From assembly GCF_900104795.1 (NCBI RefSeq), contig NZ_FNTG01000001.1, positions 3,348,001 through 3,412,000 on the forward strand: 64,000 nt of DNA. Direction: 5' to 3'. The DNA is from Burkholderia sp. WP9. Its GTDB lineage: Bacteria > Pseudomonadota > Gammaproteobacteria > Burkholderiales > Burkholderiaceae. Positions 8,491 through 17,704 of this stretch are shown piece after piece; within the stretch, counting starts at the first letter, position 1; each line of letters starts with the position of its first letter. The translations under genes and the position numbers were made by a program. The notes below the pieces were generated by a model, which had not been told where the DNA came from, did no database searches, and saw only the letters and a list, made by a program, of their open reading frames with translations.

Positions 8491-9165
8491 CTACTCAGCG
8501 CTAAATTTCCGAGTGCCGAACAGCTTGTCGTCCTCATCGCAATCGATAGGAACCTGCGTGACTTTGGCCATATACAGACCGATGAGCTTGCGTAATGCCT
8601 CACGCTTTTCCTCGTCATCACGGTGGACATAGCCGATGGCTACGCCCCACTTGTTTTTGTACGAATGAGCATAACGGTTTGCGTTATGGAAATCGCCCCA
8701 TTGCGTAATGCGCTGCCACGCCATACCCAGTTCTTCACAGGCAGTCACGTGATCGCGTCTGCTAACGGATACGAATGCAACGATATGGATGTGATGCGAA
8801 CCGCCATCCTCACCGCATTCCTGTCGCCAAATCAATCCGTGGATGTCATGCAGAATAGTGCGCTCATAGTCTTTGAGTGGTCTACCAATACTTCTACGAT
8901 AACGCTCATAAGCATGGGCATCCTTTATGCGCTGGAATAGCGTATCGCGGAACTTCTGCATCGTTCTGAAGCCGACATCGTCGCGATGTCGCTCGTTGAC
9001 GTTCAGGGTGTCGAAGAGGATCTGATAGCTCTTGCGTAGCTCGAACATGTCCTTTTCAAAATCAAGACCTTTGATTCCGCTTCTGGTAAAGCGTTGCTTC
9101 TTTCTTCTCTGAGTGTAGCTATCATCGCCTTTGTCGAACCAGTATTTCTTCGTGCTATCGAACAT
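8491..9165 (-). CDS. Inovirus Gp2 / YagK-YfjJ-like HUH replication protein
   Basis: The 224-residue product has HHIHIV at 124-129, a His-hydrophobic-His (HUH) metal-binding motif. About 40 residues later comes YAHSYKNKWGVAIGYV (165-180), where a Tyr and Lys could form the nicking centre. This arrangement is that of the Gp2-type rolling-circle replication initiators of filamentous phages and of YagK/YfjJ in P4-like satellites. The protein is shorter than phage gene II proteins (about 300-400) but complete at both ends. It has its own AT-rich leader (9166-9420) and is separated from the upstream operon by a terminator. It probably starts replication of the integrated element after excision. Confidence 0.6.
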   Translation of the reverse strand: MFDSTKKYWFDKGDDSYTQRRKKQRFTRSGIKGLDFEKDMFELRKSYQILFDTLNVNERHRDDVGFRTMQKFRDTLFQRIKDAHAYERYRRSIGRPLKDYERTILHDIHGLIWRQECGEDGGSHHIHIVAFVSVSRRDHVTACEELGMAWQRITQWGDFHNANRYAHSYKNKWGVAIGYVHRDDEEKREALRKLIGLYMAKVTQVPIDCDEDDKLFGTRKFSAE

Positions 9166-9425
9166 GATTGATCTCTTTGGTTGTTATGCCAACAGATCAA
9201 GTCGTACGATAGAAAATTACTTCTCAATGCAATGAATTCAATTCGATTTTCCTTGATGAATATAAATATGTTTTTAAAACCTATTACATAGAGACTGCAA
9301 TTTCTGATGTGCCATGCTATTAACGAAGGAACGATGCCTGTCCCCCAGACCACCTTCGCAGCATCGAGAAATCACGCTATCTATGCTGGTTTTTTCTTCC
9401 TCTAGATATGCAACTGAAGATGAAA
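9166..9425. promoter_or_regulatory. AT-rich leader of the gp2-like gene
   Basis: About 260 bases of distinctly AT-rich DNA (for example gaatataaatatg near 9257) lie upstream of the minus-strand HUH gene. The composition contrasts with all flanking DNA and fits a promoter or replication origin region. I cannot fix a -35/-10 pair with confidence. Confidence 0.4.
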
Positions 9426-9457
9426 GAAAATGGCGCAGATTTCTTCGCGCCATTTTC
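9426..9457 (-). terminator. Rho-independent terminator of the RepA-like operon
   Basis: A perfect 11-base stem (gaaaatggcgc / gcgccattttc) with a 10-base loop is followed on the minus strand by tttc. It lies 41 bases downstream of the stop of the AAA ATPase gene and so ends the four-gene minus-strand operon. Confidence 0.75.
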
Positions 9458-9497
9458 ATTCATGTTTTCCTGATGCCACGCCCAGCGAAGCGCCCAG

Positions 9498-10988
9498 TCA
9501 TGAGCGGAATTCACCCTTGCGCATATAGCCCTCGAACATCCCCCGCGTCGAATTCTGGTCTGAGAGGTTCATCTCGTCCTGCCAGAAGTGGGCTGATTCC
9601 GCGGGATTACTGTCACCAGTGTCAGGCAGATTACGTTCTCCCGCCCAAAACTGTGTCGAATCCCCCGACTTTTCGTCTTGGTCGTGTTTTTCGACTTTTC
9701 CGCCTTTCTCGACTTCGGGAATGTCGTCGTCATAGCGGCCCTCATCGCGCGAACCACGCCGCTGGTAGCGGTTTCTCGGGTGATCAGACTCATCGCGACG
9801 ACGTTCATAGCGAAGCTCGTGCCTATGGCGGTCGGAACGATCACGACGATCCTCATTGTGGCCATCATGCAAGCGGTCGTGAAGATTATCGAAATCAGCG
9901 CCCGGAAGCACCCAGTACCATGCGCCACGCGAGTACCCAGGCTCTTTCATCGACTTCCCACCCAGTTCCGCGAGTGCTTTGCGTAAATTCTCGGGGGTAT
10001 AGCCTTGGGCCTGCCCACTGCTGATTGCCTCGTTAGCCTGCACAGGGCCGCCACGAAGCAGGTCACCCACGAACTCCAATTCAGCAATAAACTCGTCCTC
10101 GACGGCGGCAGCATTGGACTCGGCAGCACGGACAATGGCCTCAGGGTCCCCGACTAAATCTTGCGCATCCCACTTCAAAGCAGTCGCATCAGCGATGCCA
10201 TTTTCCGCCTCAAGATGGACAGGGACGATCGTGAAGGCATGCCCGCCATCGGTGGGACCAAGGTTTGACTTGGCACGAACCAGCACACCACGAACGGGAT
10301 TATCCCGAGACGTTCCTGTACCGGCGATCTTGCTGACGAACAGCACGACGCGAGACACGGCCAGGTAGGCAACGCTGCCATTGATGCGATCGGCCAACTT
10401 CTTCTTCGACGACGCTTTCGCCAGATGACGCACCCCAATGATAGCGAGGCCCTCCTGTTCAGCAAGCAGAATTAGGGGTTCGAGATATTTGCGCACGGCA
10501 TCGTTATTGTTCGTGTTGCCGGAACCCGATGGCAGCGGATCGATGGCAATGACGCGAACATCGATCCCATCGGCGCGCAATCGCTTGATTTCGCTGACCA
10601 GCTCGGGCATGTCCGAGGGGCGGAAGTATCGTTTCTTGCCATGCTCTGCCATGCCCCGCAAAACCAGGACATTTTCCAGGTCGGCACCTGCGGCAATGAG
10701 GCGACCCATGACCGTTTCCTGAATGCTGTCTTCGCTCGTCCAGTACAGGCAAAACACTTTGGGCGCGCGAGTGCCATCGGGAAGCAACCCGCCTGTGGAG
10801 AACGCCACGAGCAAATCGGCCAGCAAGGTGGTTTTGCCGGAACCCGGCTCGCCGACCAGCAGGTGCAATTTGCCGATTGCAAGCCAGAATCGCCAAATCC
10901 AATCGACTGCCAGCAGCGCAATGTCGCTGGCGCGATCAATAATCGGACCGTTGCGTTTCGGGGGCGGCGTATAGGAGTCGTTATGCAT
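9498..10988 (-). CDS. RepA-like AAA (AAA_25-type) ATPase/helicase
   Basis: The 496-residue protein has Walker A GEPGSGKT (46-53), a Walker B-like strand VIAIDPLP near 150, and NTNNNDAVRKYLEPL typical of the AAA_25/RepA hexameric helicase-like ATPases encoded by plasmids, ICEs and satellites. From about 365 to 440 the tail is unusually rich in Arg, Asp and His and looks disordered; the last 60 residues are polar. It is the last gene of an overlapping operon: the start overlaps the upstream gene by eight bases. With the HUH protein it probably forms the replication machinery of the element. Helicase activity is inferred from family only. Confidence 0.7.
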   Translation of the reverse strand: MHNDSYTPPPKRNGPIIDRASDIALLAVDWIWRFWLAIGKLHLLVGEPGSGKTTLLADLLVAFSTGGLLPDGTRAPKVFCLYWTSEDSIQETVMGRLIAAGADLENVLVLRGMAEHGKKRYFRPSDMPELVSEIKRLRADGIDVRVIAIDPLPSGSGNTNNNDAVRKYLEPLILLAEQEGLAIIGVRHLAKASSKKKLADRINGSVAYLAVSRVVLFVSKIAGTGTSRDNPVRGVLVRAKSNLGPTDGGHAFTIVPVHLEAENGIADATALKWDAQDLVGDPEAIVRAAESNAAAVEDEFIAELEFVGDLLRGGPVQANEAISSGQAQGYTPENLRKALAELGGKSMKEPGYSRGAWYWVLPGADFDNLHDRLHDGHNEDRRDRSDRHRHELRYERRRDESDHPRNRYQRRGSRDEGRYDDDIPEVEKGGKVEKHDQDEKSGDSTQFWAGERNLPDTGDSNPAESAHFWQDEMNLSDQNSTRGMFEGYMRKGEFRS

Positions 10989-12102
10989 GGCGATTCTCCT
11001 GGCTCTGTACGCCTGCCGAGGCTGGCTGAATGAGTGTGAAGGTCGGCAGCACTTCAGAACCCTTAGCGCGGACGTACTTCTCGCGCAAGGCGCGGCACTC
11101 TAGTTCGAGCAGGAGAGCGTCTTTTCTGGCGGTGTCGTGAGGCTCGATCAGACCAGCCCAGGAACATTGCGGCTCGCGCCGCTGGTGAACATGGCCATCA
11201 CCATCGGTCACTTCGTCCCACAGGCGATCCACCTCGCTGGCGAGGTCTGCCGATGTGCGGCCATCTGCCAGCAAAACGGCACCGAGATAGAGGCCATGAA
11301 CGCGCGAGAAATTGACCGTGATAACACCACCTCGAAATCGGGCCTTGATGGATTCCGCACGATCGAGCCCATTTTGCAGGGCATGCAAGTCCTCCTGGAT
11401 CAACGCGATGCTGGGCCGGTGCAGTGTGTCAGGCTGGCGATGCACCTTTTCGCCCGACATTTCCTGCTGGAATAGCAGCTCGTTACCCTTCGCGCGCTCG
11501 TGCAGCGCATACGCGGCCGCTTTGTCTGCGGGGACGAATGGCCTGCGCAGGAGCGCAACCTTGTACGCGAGGACAGACTCGTCACTCGAAAATGCCGTTT
11601 CCACTGCATGCTTCACCCGCATCCCATCGGCGCTGCTCTTGCACTGCCATTGGATTGCGCGCGCGACGGCCTGGGTGCGCGCTCCTTCATGGCAAACCTG
11701 TTCGAACAGTTCGCGGTTAAACATGCCCATTTCTCCGCGATCGGCAATCGAGCTCACGAGTTGGCTGAAATGGCTCGGTAGCAATGTGCGCAAGAGAACG
11801 TCGATGACAGGGACATCCTCACGATCCGGACTTGGAAGACTCCGGCACAGCTTCAGGCGGCTGGTGAGGTCGTCCTGCTCATGGTCGCTAAATACCATGC
11901 GACGCCCATTGAAAATCTGTGCCGTAGTCTTGACTGCCGCGCGCAGGCTTCGGGAGTAATCGTCCCTAAACCAATGCGTGGTGCCATCGAGGCAATGAGC
12001 AATGCCGAAATCGATACCCGCTTGCTGGATGCAAATATCGTGTTTGCTTACGCTGGGCGAATTGTTCGCACCAGTGGCGCTTTCGTAGTTAGAAGCCATC
12101 AC
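10981..12102 (-). CDS. Uncharacterised island protein (373 aa)
   Basis: I do not recognise a family. The product is soluble, with no signal peptide or membrane segment, and is rich in Arg and Glu with several helical stretches (for example the region around DKAAAYALHERAKGNELLFQQE). It sits between an AlpA-like gene (four-base ATGA overlap at its start) and the RepA-like ATPase (eight-base overlap at its end), so it is made with them. A part in replication or primase loading would fit that position but no motif supports it. Confidence 0.6.
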   Translation of the reverse strand: MMASNYESATGANNSPSVSKHDICIQQAGIDFGIAHCLDGTTHWFRDDYSRSLRAAVKTTAQIFNGRRMVFSDHEQDDLTSRLKLCRSLPSPDREDVPVIDVLLRTLLPSHFSQLVSSIADRGEMGMFNRELFEQVCHEGARTQAVARAIQWQCKSSADGMRVKHAVETAFSSDESVLAYKVALLRRPFVPADKAAAYALHERAKGNELLFQQEMSGEKVHRQPDTLHRPSIALIQEDLHALQNGLDRAESIKARFRGGVITVNFSRVHGLYLGAVLLADGRTSADLASEVDRLWDEVTDGDGHVHQRREPQCSWAGLIEPHDTARKDALLLELECRALREKYVRAKGSEVLPTFTLIQPASAGVQSQENRHA

Positions 12103-12485
12103 ACCCCCTCGAACGCGTAGCGTTTACGAAAACGGGGTTCGTCACCCATCGGCACCTCAGTGCCCTTCAGCTCGCCAATCAGATTCCGCTCGACGCGAGC
12201 TTCCATGTATTCAATGATGTCGGCCAAAATCCAGCGACCATTCACTCCACTCCCCCAAACAGGGGTAGGAAACTTCGTGTCATGAAAATTCGGGTTGTTG
12301 GCACCGATTTTCTCGAGAATCCACCATTGAGGATAGCGCACCAAGAGTCCGACGATATTGATGTCAACAAAGGTGTTCACCGCGAAGGTGCCAAAGCGCG
12401 TCTCATCTATTTTTCCGTCCTGGATTGACAATTCCAGCGGCATGATCGAACGGGTGACCAAGTGGGATTTCGGCAGATCAATCAT
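12099..12485 (-). CDS. Small AlpA/excisionase-like protein
   Basis: The 128-residue product ends with a segment reading FPTPVWGSGVNGRWILAD then IIEYMEARVE. This resembles the wing and last helix of AlpA/excisionase MerR-like domains (FPxPVxxGxxxxRWxxxDIxxWxEAR). AlpA proteins activate or control excision of satellite prophages. It overlaps both neighbours by four bases (ATGA), so the operon is fully coupled. Similarity is judged by eye; the N-terminal half is unassigned. Confidence 0.5.
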   Translation of the reverse strand: MIDLPKSHLVTRSIMPLELSIQDGKIDETRFGTFAVNTFVDINIVGLLVRYPQWWILEKIGANNPNFHDTKFPTPVWGSGVNGRWILADIIEYMEARVERNLIGELKGTEVPMGDEPRFRKRYAFEGV

Positions 12486-12736
12486 TTCGCCCCCTCATTG
12501 CCGTTCGTACCGACAGAGGTGTCGTTGGCTGCGATCGCGCCGTCGCGGCTGGTCACGATCACGTCAGGCCAGAGCAAGCGGCCATTGGCGAGCTTGGTGG
12601 GTACGATGCCCAGATATGCGCCAGTGATGTTGTAGCCCTTGCGAACCGTCTGAGGCTTGACAAGGTTGTTGCTGGCAAAGATTTTGGTGTCGACGCCGTG
12701 CGCCAATGGCGATGTGTTTTGAACTACGAAAGCCAT
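12482..12736 (-). CDS. Small helix-turn-helix protein, first gene of replication operon
   Basis: The 84-residue product contains FASNNLVKPQTVRKGY, which reads as a helix-turn-helix, then GIVPTKLANGRLLWPDVIV, which reads as a short wing with the GRLLWP signature of excisionase-type (HTH_17-like) domains. It is the first gene of the overlapping operon running to 9498 and may be the regulator of that operon or a directionality factor. The 138 bases upstream (12737-12874) should hold the promoter. Confidence 0.55.
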   Translation of the reverse strand: MAFVVQNTSPLAHGVDTKIFASNNLVKPQTVRKGYNITGAYLGIVPTKLANGRLLWPDVIVTSRDGAIAANDTSVGTNGNEGAK

Positions 12737-12874
12737 GATGAACTCCGTTCTGGATCGACCAAGGCGTGGTCGCTACGCACCATCTGCGCGGAGCCACATG
12801 GCTCTGCGTTGATGACGGAACGGAGTGTGCGGGTGAAAAGTCGGCCCTTCAGAGTTAGAGACTGCTATGGTGCC

Positions 12875-13939
12875 TTATGGGGTCTTGTGAGAGGATTTGA
12901 CCGCCTTCACTGCGCGTCCGAGGCTTTTTTCGAGCGAGCTTTTTTCGTAGACATTCGTCTTGCCTTCGCGGTTTCTAAATCGAATCTTTCCCTCTTCATT
13001 CACGCCGAGAAGAGGAGCCAGCTTCACCTCAGCCAGTTTAAGCAGCTCCTCCCACACCGAGTGAAAATTTTCCGGATCAACGGCTGCGTGTACGGCCCTG
13101 CCAATGGCAGAGGATATTTCCCCGCGAAACGGATATTCCGCAATTTGGTTTCTGACAGCCGTAGAAACAGGGTCATCCTTCTTGTCCGCGAGGTGCAGAC
13201 GTTCCGGTAGCTCGTTGGTACCGTGCACATTCTGTGCTTCGTCAGGCGAACTGGACTGTTCCAACAATCGTTGCACGTCACCGCTGTCCACTCGCAGCAT
13301 CTCGAGCCTCACAGCCTCCGCATCTGTTACCGAGGGATGCGCGAGAACCCACGCGACACCGTTGGCACGACGCTTCATTCGATCAGCCACCGCCGTAGCT
13401 TGATCTACTTGCTGCTGTTCTTGTTGCCACTCGGCCGTGTGACGCAGCGCCAGCTCCGGGCAGATGTAGCCACTGGGTTTCACCGACTGCTCGATCTTGA
13501 TCTTCTTGATGTCGGCAGGAAGCAGACGCGCATACTCGCCATATTGCAGTCTCGCGCGGAACACTGGCTCAACACCGGCAATGCTACCCACTAAGCTCGT
13601 ATGTGGAATGCCGCAATCGGTCACTGGCCATGCATACAGCCCTTCGAGCAAGATCGCCGCATAGATGTCAAGCTTTCCGGCTACCCCTTTGTCCAGCAAC
13701 TCATCCGGCTTATACCCCAGTTGTTCAGCGACATCGACCAATGTTAGATAGACGCGCTCGGCTGGCGTATCTTTCTGCCGCAAGAGTGCAAAAGCCTCTT
13801 CCTGCCTCAACTTTTCTCGTTCTTTTTTTGCAGCCGATGCCTGGAGCCGAGCCTTTTCCCATCCGGCTCGGTCCACCCGTAGATCCAATTCACTTTGGCC
13901 AGGCTGTACTGAGTGGCTATTGTTTTCGAATACATCCAT
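12875..13939 (-). CDS. Uncharacterised island protein next to the tRNA junction
   Basis: A 354-residue soluble protein of unknown family. Residues 20-50 form a charged coiled-coil-like stretch (WEKARLQASAAKKEREKLRQEE). The C-terminus is basic. I start it at ATG 13939, which has ggaaagg seven bases upstream, rather than the further upstream ATG 14002, whose extension (FCCWKG...) looks non-coding. In this position satellites usually carry an integrase, but no tyrosine recombinase signature (R...HxxR...Y) or serine recombinase motif is visible, so it is not one. Possibly a partition or DNA-binding protein; unproven. Confidence 0.6.
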   Translation of the reverse strand: MDVFENNSHSVQPGQSELDLRVDRAGWEKARLQASAAKKEREKLRQEEAFALLRQKDTPAERVYLTLVDVAEQLGYKPDELLDKGVAGKLDIYAAILLEGLYAWPVTDCGIPHTSLVGSIAGVEPVFRARLQYGEYARLLPADIKKIKIEQSVKPSGYICPELALRHTAEWQQEQQQVDQATAVADRMKRRANGVAWVLAHPSVTDAEAVRLEMLRVDSGDVQRLLEQSSSPDEAQNVHGTNELPERLHLADKKDDPVSTAVRNQIAEYPFRGEISSAIGRAVHAAVDPENFHSVWEELLKLAEVKLAPLLGVNEEGKIRFRNREGKTNVYEKSSLEKSLGRAVKAVKSSHKTP

Positions 13940-14041
13940 AACGACACCTTTCCAGCAGCAGAACATCAAAGCGGTAGATCGACGTGGATCTGGACGGTCC
14001 AAATCCGGTTACACAGCGGTTACACGACCCGTAGAAACACA

Positions 14042-14074
14042 AAAGGGTTACAGGCAAATCGCCTGTAACCCTTT
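14042..14074 (-). terminator. Terminator of tRNA-Ala
   Basis: A perfect 14-base stem (left arm 14042-14055, right arm 14061-14074, loop aaatc) ends in tttt on the minus strand, nine bases beyond the tRNA 3' end. The island appears to start just beyond it, so the core-genome tRNA and its terminator have been preserved. Confidence 0.85.
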
Positions 14075-14082
14075 GATATTCC

Positions 14083-14158
<76 letters not shown>

Positions 14159-14222
14159 AACGTGCAAACAATTCTAGCACAGGCATTTTCCGTTTTGCCA
14201 AGCCGCACGAGGCAGCAAAACA

Positions 14223-14573
14223 TCACCTGGATGGCGCCCCCCCGAGCACCCAATCCACCACCGCGCGGATGTCCGCGTCGCTCATCGATTGATGCGCGGG
14301 CATGGGAATCATGCCCCACACGCCGGAGCCGCCCTCCTTCACCTTGCGCGACAACTTCGCCGGCGCTTGCGCATCGCCCCTGTACTTTGCGGCGATCTGC
14401 TGGAACGACGGACCGACCAGTTTGCGGTCCACCGCATGACATCCCATGCAAGCATTGGAGTTGGCAACCCGTTGCCCACTTGGCGCATCCGCCGCTTGAG
14501 CAGCCGGTGCCGCAACGCCCGTCAGCGCGCCAAGCATCAGCGCGCTCACGGCAATGGCAACACCGCGCATCAT
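14223..14573 (-). CDS. Periplasmic c-type cytochrome (c551/c552-like)
   Basis: A 116-residue small cytochrome with a signal peptide (about residues 1-27, ending AAQA). One haem motif CMGCH lies near 42-46, with the distal methionine probably in GMIPMPAHQ near 87-91. It is a single-haem class I electron carrier. The start overlaps the stop of the BON lipoprotein gene (ATGATG), so M1 or M2 is possible. It is the last gene of the block running from the SIS protein gene, followed by the tRNA. Confidence 0.88.
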   Translation of the reverse strand: MMRGVAIAVSALMLGALTGVAAPAAQAADAPSGQRVANSNACMGCHAVDRKLVGPSFQQIAAKYRGDAQAPAKLSRKVKEGGSGVWGMIPMPAHQSMSDADIRAVVDWVLGGAPSR

Positions 14574-15367
14574 GGCGTCGTCGCCTTCGGATTACCCGGA
14601 TGCACCGAGCTTGAATTGCTGACCGGCGCGGGCGCCTGCTGCTCCAACGGCCGCGAACTCACCGACGAATCAGGAATAGCGCCCACGGTCGGCGCACTCG
14701 CGTCCGGTTGCGAAGCCGCCACCGGCGCCGTCCCCGCCGCCGCGGCTGCCGCCGCCGCTTCCTGCGGCTGAATGTACTGGAACACCTTCACGACCTGCAC
14801 GACGCCCGGCACGCGACTCGCAACGTCCGCCCCACGATTGCCTTCGTCCATGGTGACGAGGCCCATCAGATACACCGAGCCACGCTCGGCGACCACCTTG
14901 AAGTTGTTCGCCGAAATGTTCTTCTCGGCGATCAGCGCGGTCTTCACACGCGTTTCGAGGTAAGTGTCATTCGTGCGCGACGAGAACGAACTCGCCGGCA
15001 TGATCGTCAGTTCGTTGACGATCGTACTGACGTTGTTCAAGCCACGCACAATCGTCTCCGCGCGCTGCTTCGACACGTCCCCGGCAACTTCGCCCGTCAG
15101 CAGCACGCGGCGGTTGAACACCGCCACGTTGACGTGCGCGTTGTCGGGCAGGTTCTGGCTGATCTGCGAGAGCGCCTTCACCTGCAACTCGCGATCTTCG
15201 GTCTGCGCGCCGAGCGTGCGCCGGTCGGTCGCCACCAGCGCGCTGCCGCCCGCCGCGCCGGCGACGGCCAGAAAGCAACCCTGCAATGTTGCGGACAGCC
15301 CCGCCGCGAACCCAACCACCAGCACGGTTCTCACCAGTGTCTTCTTGACGCGGAATACGCTCATCAA
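14570..15367 (-). CDS. dolP: BON-domain outer-membrane lipoprotein (DolP/YraP-like)
   Basis: The 265-residue precursor has a type II signal with lipobox LQGC around 28-31, two BON domains (about 55-120 and 130-200: VLLTGEVAGD, VYLMGLVT), and a low-complexity Ala/Pro/Ser tail from about 205. DolP supports outer-membrane integrity and Bam assembly. The long Ala-rich tail is beyond the E. coli protein (191 aa). Neighbours are the SIS protein upstream and cytochrome c downstream (four-base overlap), the usual betaproteobacterial order. Confidence 0.87.
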   Translation of the reverse strand: MMSVFRVKKTLVRTVLVVGFAAGLSATLQGCFLAVAGAAGGSALVATDRRTLGAQTEDRELQVKALSQISQNLPDNAHVNVAVFNRRVLLTGEVAGDVSKQRAETIVRGLNNVSTIVNELTIMPASSFSSRTNDTYLETRVKTALIAEKNISANNFKVVAERGSVYLMGLVTMDEGNRGADVASRVPGVVQVVKVFQYIQPQEAAAAAAAAGTAPVAASQPDASAPTVGAIPDSSVSSRPLEQQAPAPVSNSSSVHPGNPKATTP

Positions 15368-15390
15368 CTAGCTCTCCTTCGGAATCGGTC

Positions 15391-16161
<771 letters not shown>

Positions 16162-16195
16162 TTATCGCACTCGCACGTGTTCTCCGCGCACGGCG

Positions 16196-16699
16196 TCAGA
16201 CTTCGTCGGCACGAAACGCATCGCGCAACCACACGAGCCGGCCGGCTTCGAACGCGATCACGTCGAACCGGCAAGCGGGCTGAACGCGCCACTGCGAAGC
16301 GCGGGTCGCCAGATAGTGCTGCGCGGCGCGCACGATGCGCTGCTTCTTCTGCCAGCCGATACTCGCCGCCGCGCCGCCGTACCGGCGCTGCGCGCGAGCA
16401 CGCACTTCGACGAACACCAGCGCGCCGTCACGCTCGCGCATCACGAGATCGATCTCGCCGCCGCGGCACGACACATTGCGCTCGACGAACCGCAAACGCT
16501 GCCGTTGCAAAAACTCCTGCGCACGCGCCTCGAAAGCCGCGCCGACGAGTTTGGACCCGACGAGTCTCGAAAAGTTGTGCGCCGAGATGGATGCGCCGAT
16601 CGGCGCCGCCGCGTGCACCGTCTCCCTGCCACCCGGCTCGCGCGGCACTGCGTGGCACAATGGCGGCCTCGTTCCGTCTGTTTGCGTCTTCTGCCTCAT
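16196..16699 (-). CDS. yraN: YraN (UPF0102) endonuclease-like family protein
   Basis: Contains the UPF0102 core: [17 protein letters not shown], then [23 protein letters not shown], which carries the D...ExK-like pattern of the PD-(D/E)XK fold, and RFDVIAFE near the end. Family proteins are about 120-145 residues, so the 167 residues from ATG 16699 may include non-coding N-terminal sequence; a later non-ATG start is possible. This ATG overlaps the rsmI ATG on the other strand. Function in the cell is not settled for the family. Confidence 0.78.
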   Translation of the reverse strand: MRQKTQTDGTRPPLCHAVPREPGGRETVHAAAPIGASISAHNFSRLVGSKLVGAAFEARAQEFLQRQRLRFVERNVSCRGGEIDLVMRERDGALVFVEVRARAQRRYGGAAASIGWQKKQRIVRAAQHYLATRASQWRVQPACRFDVIAFEAGRLVWLRDAFRADEV

Positions 16700-17582
16700 G
16701 ACTCCTCTCTCCGAACTCGCGCAAGGGCAGCAGTACCCGACTGCCGCGCTGTATGTGGTGGCCACGCCGATCGGCAACATTGCCGACGTCACGCTGCGCG
16801 CGTTGCATGTGCTCGGACTGGTGGACCGCATTGCGGCTGAAGACACCCGCAACACCGGCCAACTGCTCGCGCGTTACGGCATCTCGAAGCCGCTCGTCGC
16901 GGTGCATCAGCACAACGAACGGGCCGCTGCACTGCGGCTGATCGAGCACCTGCAAGCAGGCGAACGCGTGGCCTACGTGTCCGATGCGGGCACACCGGGC
17001 ATCTCGGACCCCGGCGCAAAACTTGTCGACGCGGTCCGTGAAGCGGGCTTTCCCGTCATTCCGTTACCCGGCGCCAGCGCCCTCGCGACCGCGTTGAGCG
17101 CGGCCGGCGACTGGGTTGCGACATTCTCGTTCCTTGGCTTCCTTCCGCCGAAAGCGAAAGCGCGCGCCGCCACGCTGCAGCCGCTCGCGAACCACCCTCA
17201 CGCTATGGTGTTCTACGAAGCGCCGCACCGGATCGTCGAAACCGTGCAGGCACTGGCCGACGCATTCGGCGGCGAGCGCAAGCTGCTCATCGCACGGGAA
17301 TTGACGAAGTTACACGAAGCGCTGCACCGCGGCACCCTGGCCGAAGGGCCAACGTGGCTTGCTGCCGATCCGAACCGGCAACGCGGCGAATTCGTGCTGG
17401 TGGTGGAAGGCGCGCAACCGGAAACGGCCGGCGAACACGATCACGACGCGCTATTAGAGATTCTGCTGGAAGAATTGACGGTGAGCAGCGCCGCCAAAGT
17501 GGCCGCGGCTATCACCGGAGCGTCGCGCAACACGCTGTACACGCGCGCGCTGGCGCTGAAGAAGGACGAAGAACAAAGCTGA
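16698..17582 (+). CDS. rsmI: 16S rRNA (cytidine(1402)-2'-O)-methyltransferase RsmI
   Basis: A 294-residue SAM-dependent methylase of the tetrapyrrole methylase fold: [19 protein letters not shown] at the N-terminus, [10 protein letters not shown] near 46, [14 protein letters not shown] near 94, and FYEAPHRI near 172. It 2'-O-methylates C1402 in the ribosomal decoding centre. The frame is open much further upstream, but the family begins at about this ATG. Terminator at 17595-17624. Confidence 0.93.
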   Translation: MTPLSELAQGQQYPTAALYVVATPIGNIADVTLRALHVLGLVDRIAAEDTRNTGQLLARYGISKPLVAVHQHNERAAALRLIEHLQAGERVAYVSDAGTPGISDPGAKLVDAVREAGFPVIPLPGASALATALSAAGDWVATFSFLGFLPPKAKARAATLQPLANHPHAMVFYEAPHRIVETVQALADAFGGERKLLIARELTKLHEALHRGTLAEGPTWLAADPNRQRGEFVLVVEGAQPETAGEHDHDALLEILLEELTVSSAAKVAAAITGASRNTLYTRALALKKDEEQS

Positions 17583-17594
17583 CGGACAAACGAA

Positions 17595-17624
17595 AAGGGC
17601 CGCGCGATGCGGCCCTTCCTCTTC
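17595..17624 (+). terminator. Rho-independent terminator of rsmI
   Basis: A 9-base stem (aagggccgc / gcggccctt, loop gcgat) is followed by cctcttctc, 13 bases after the rsmI stop. Confidence 0.75.
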
Positions 17625-17704
17625 TCTGCGGATACGATGCGAGCGGCCGTCATACCGCATGGCGATACGGAGAGCGCGGCTGAAACGCGCCCGCCGCCGC
17701 TACA

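Noticed and set aside
12875..13939. Integrase of the island
   Set aside because: No Arg-His-x-x-Arg-Tyr box of tyrosine recombinases and no serine recombinase motif can be found.
16335..16697. N-terminal extension of RsmI
   Set aside because: The upstream open frame is antisense to yraN and has no family likeness; the RsmI family starts near 16698.
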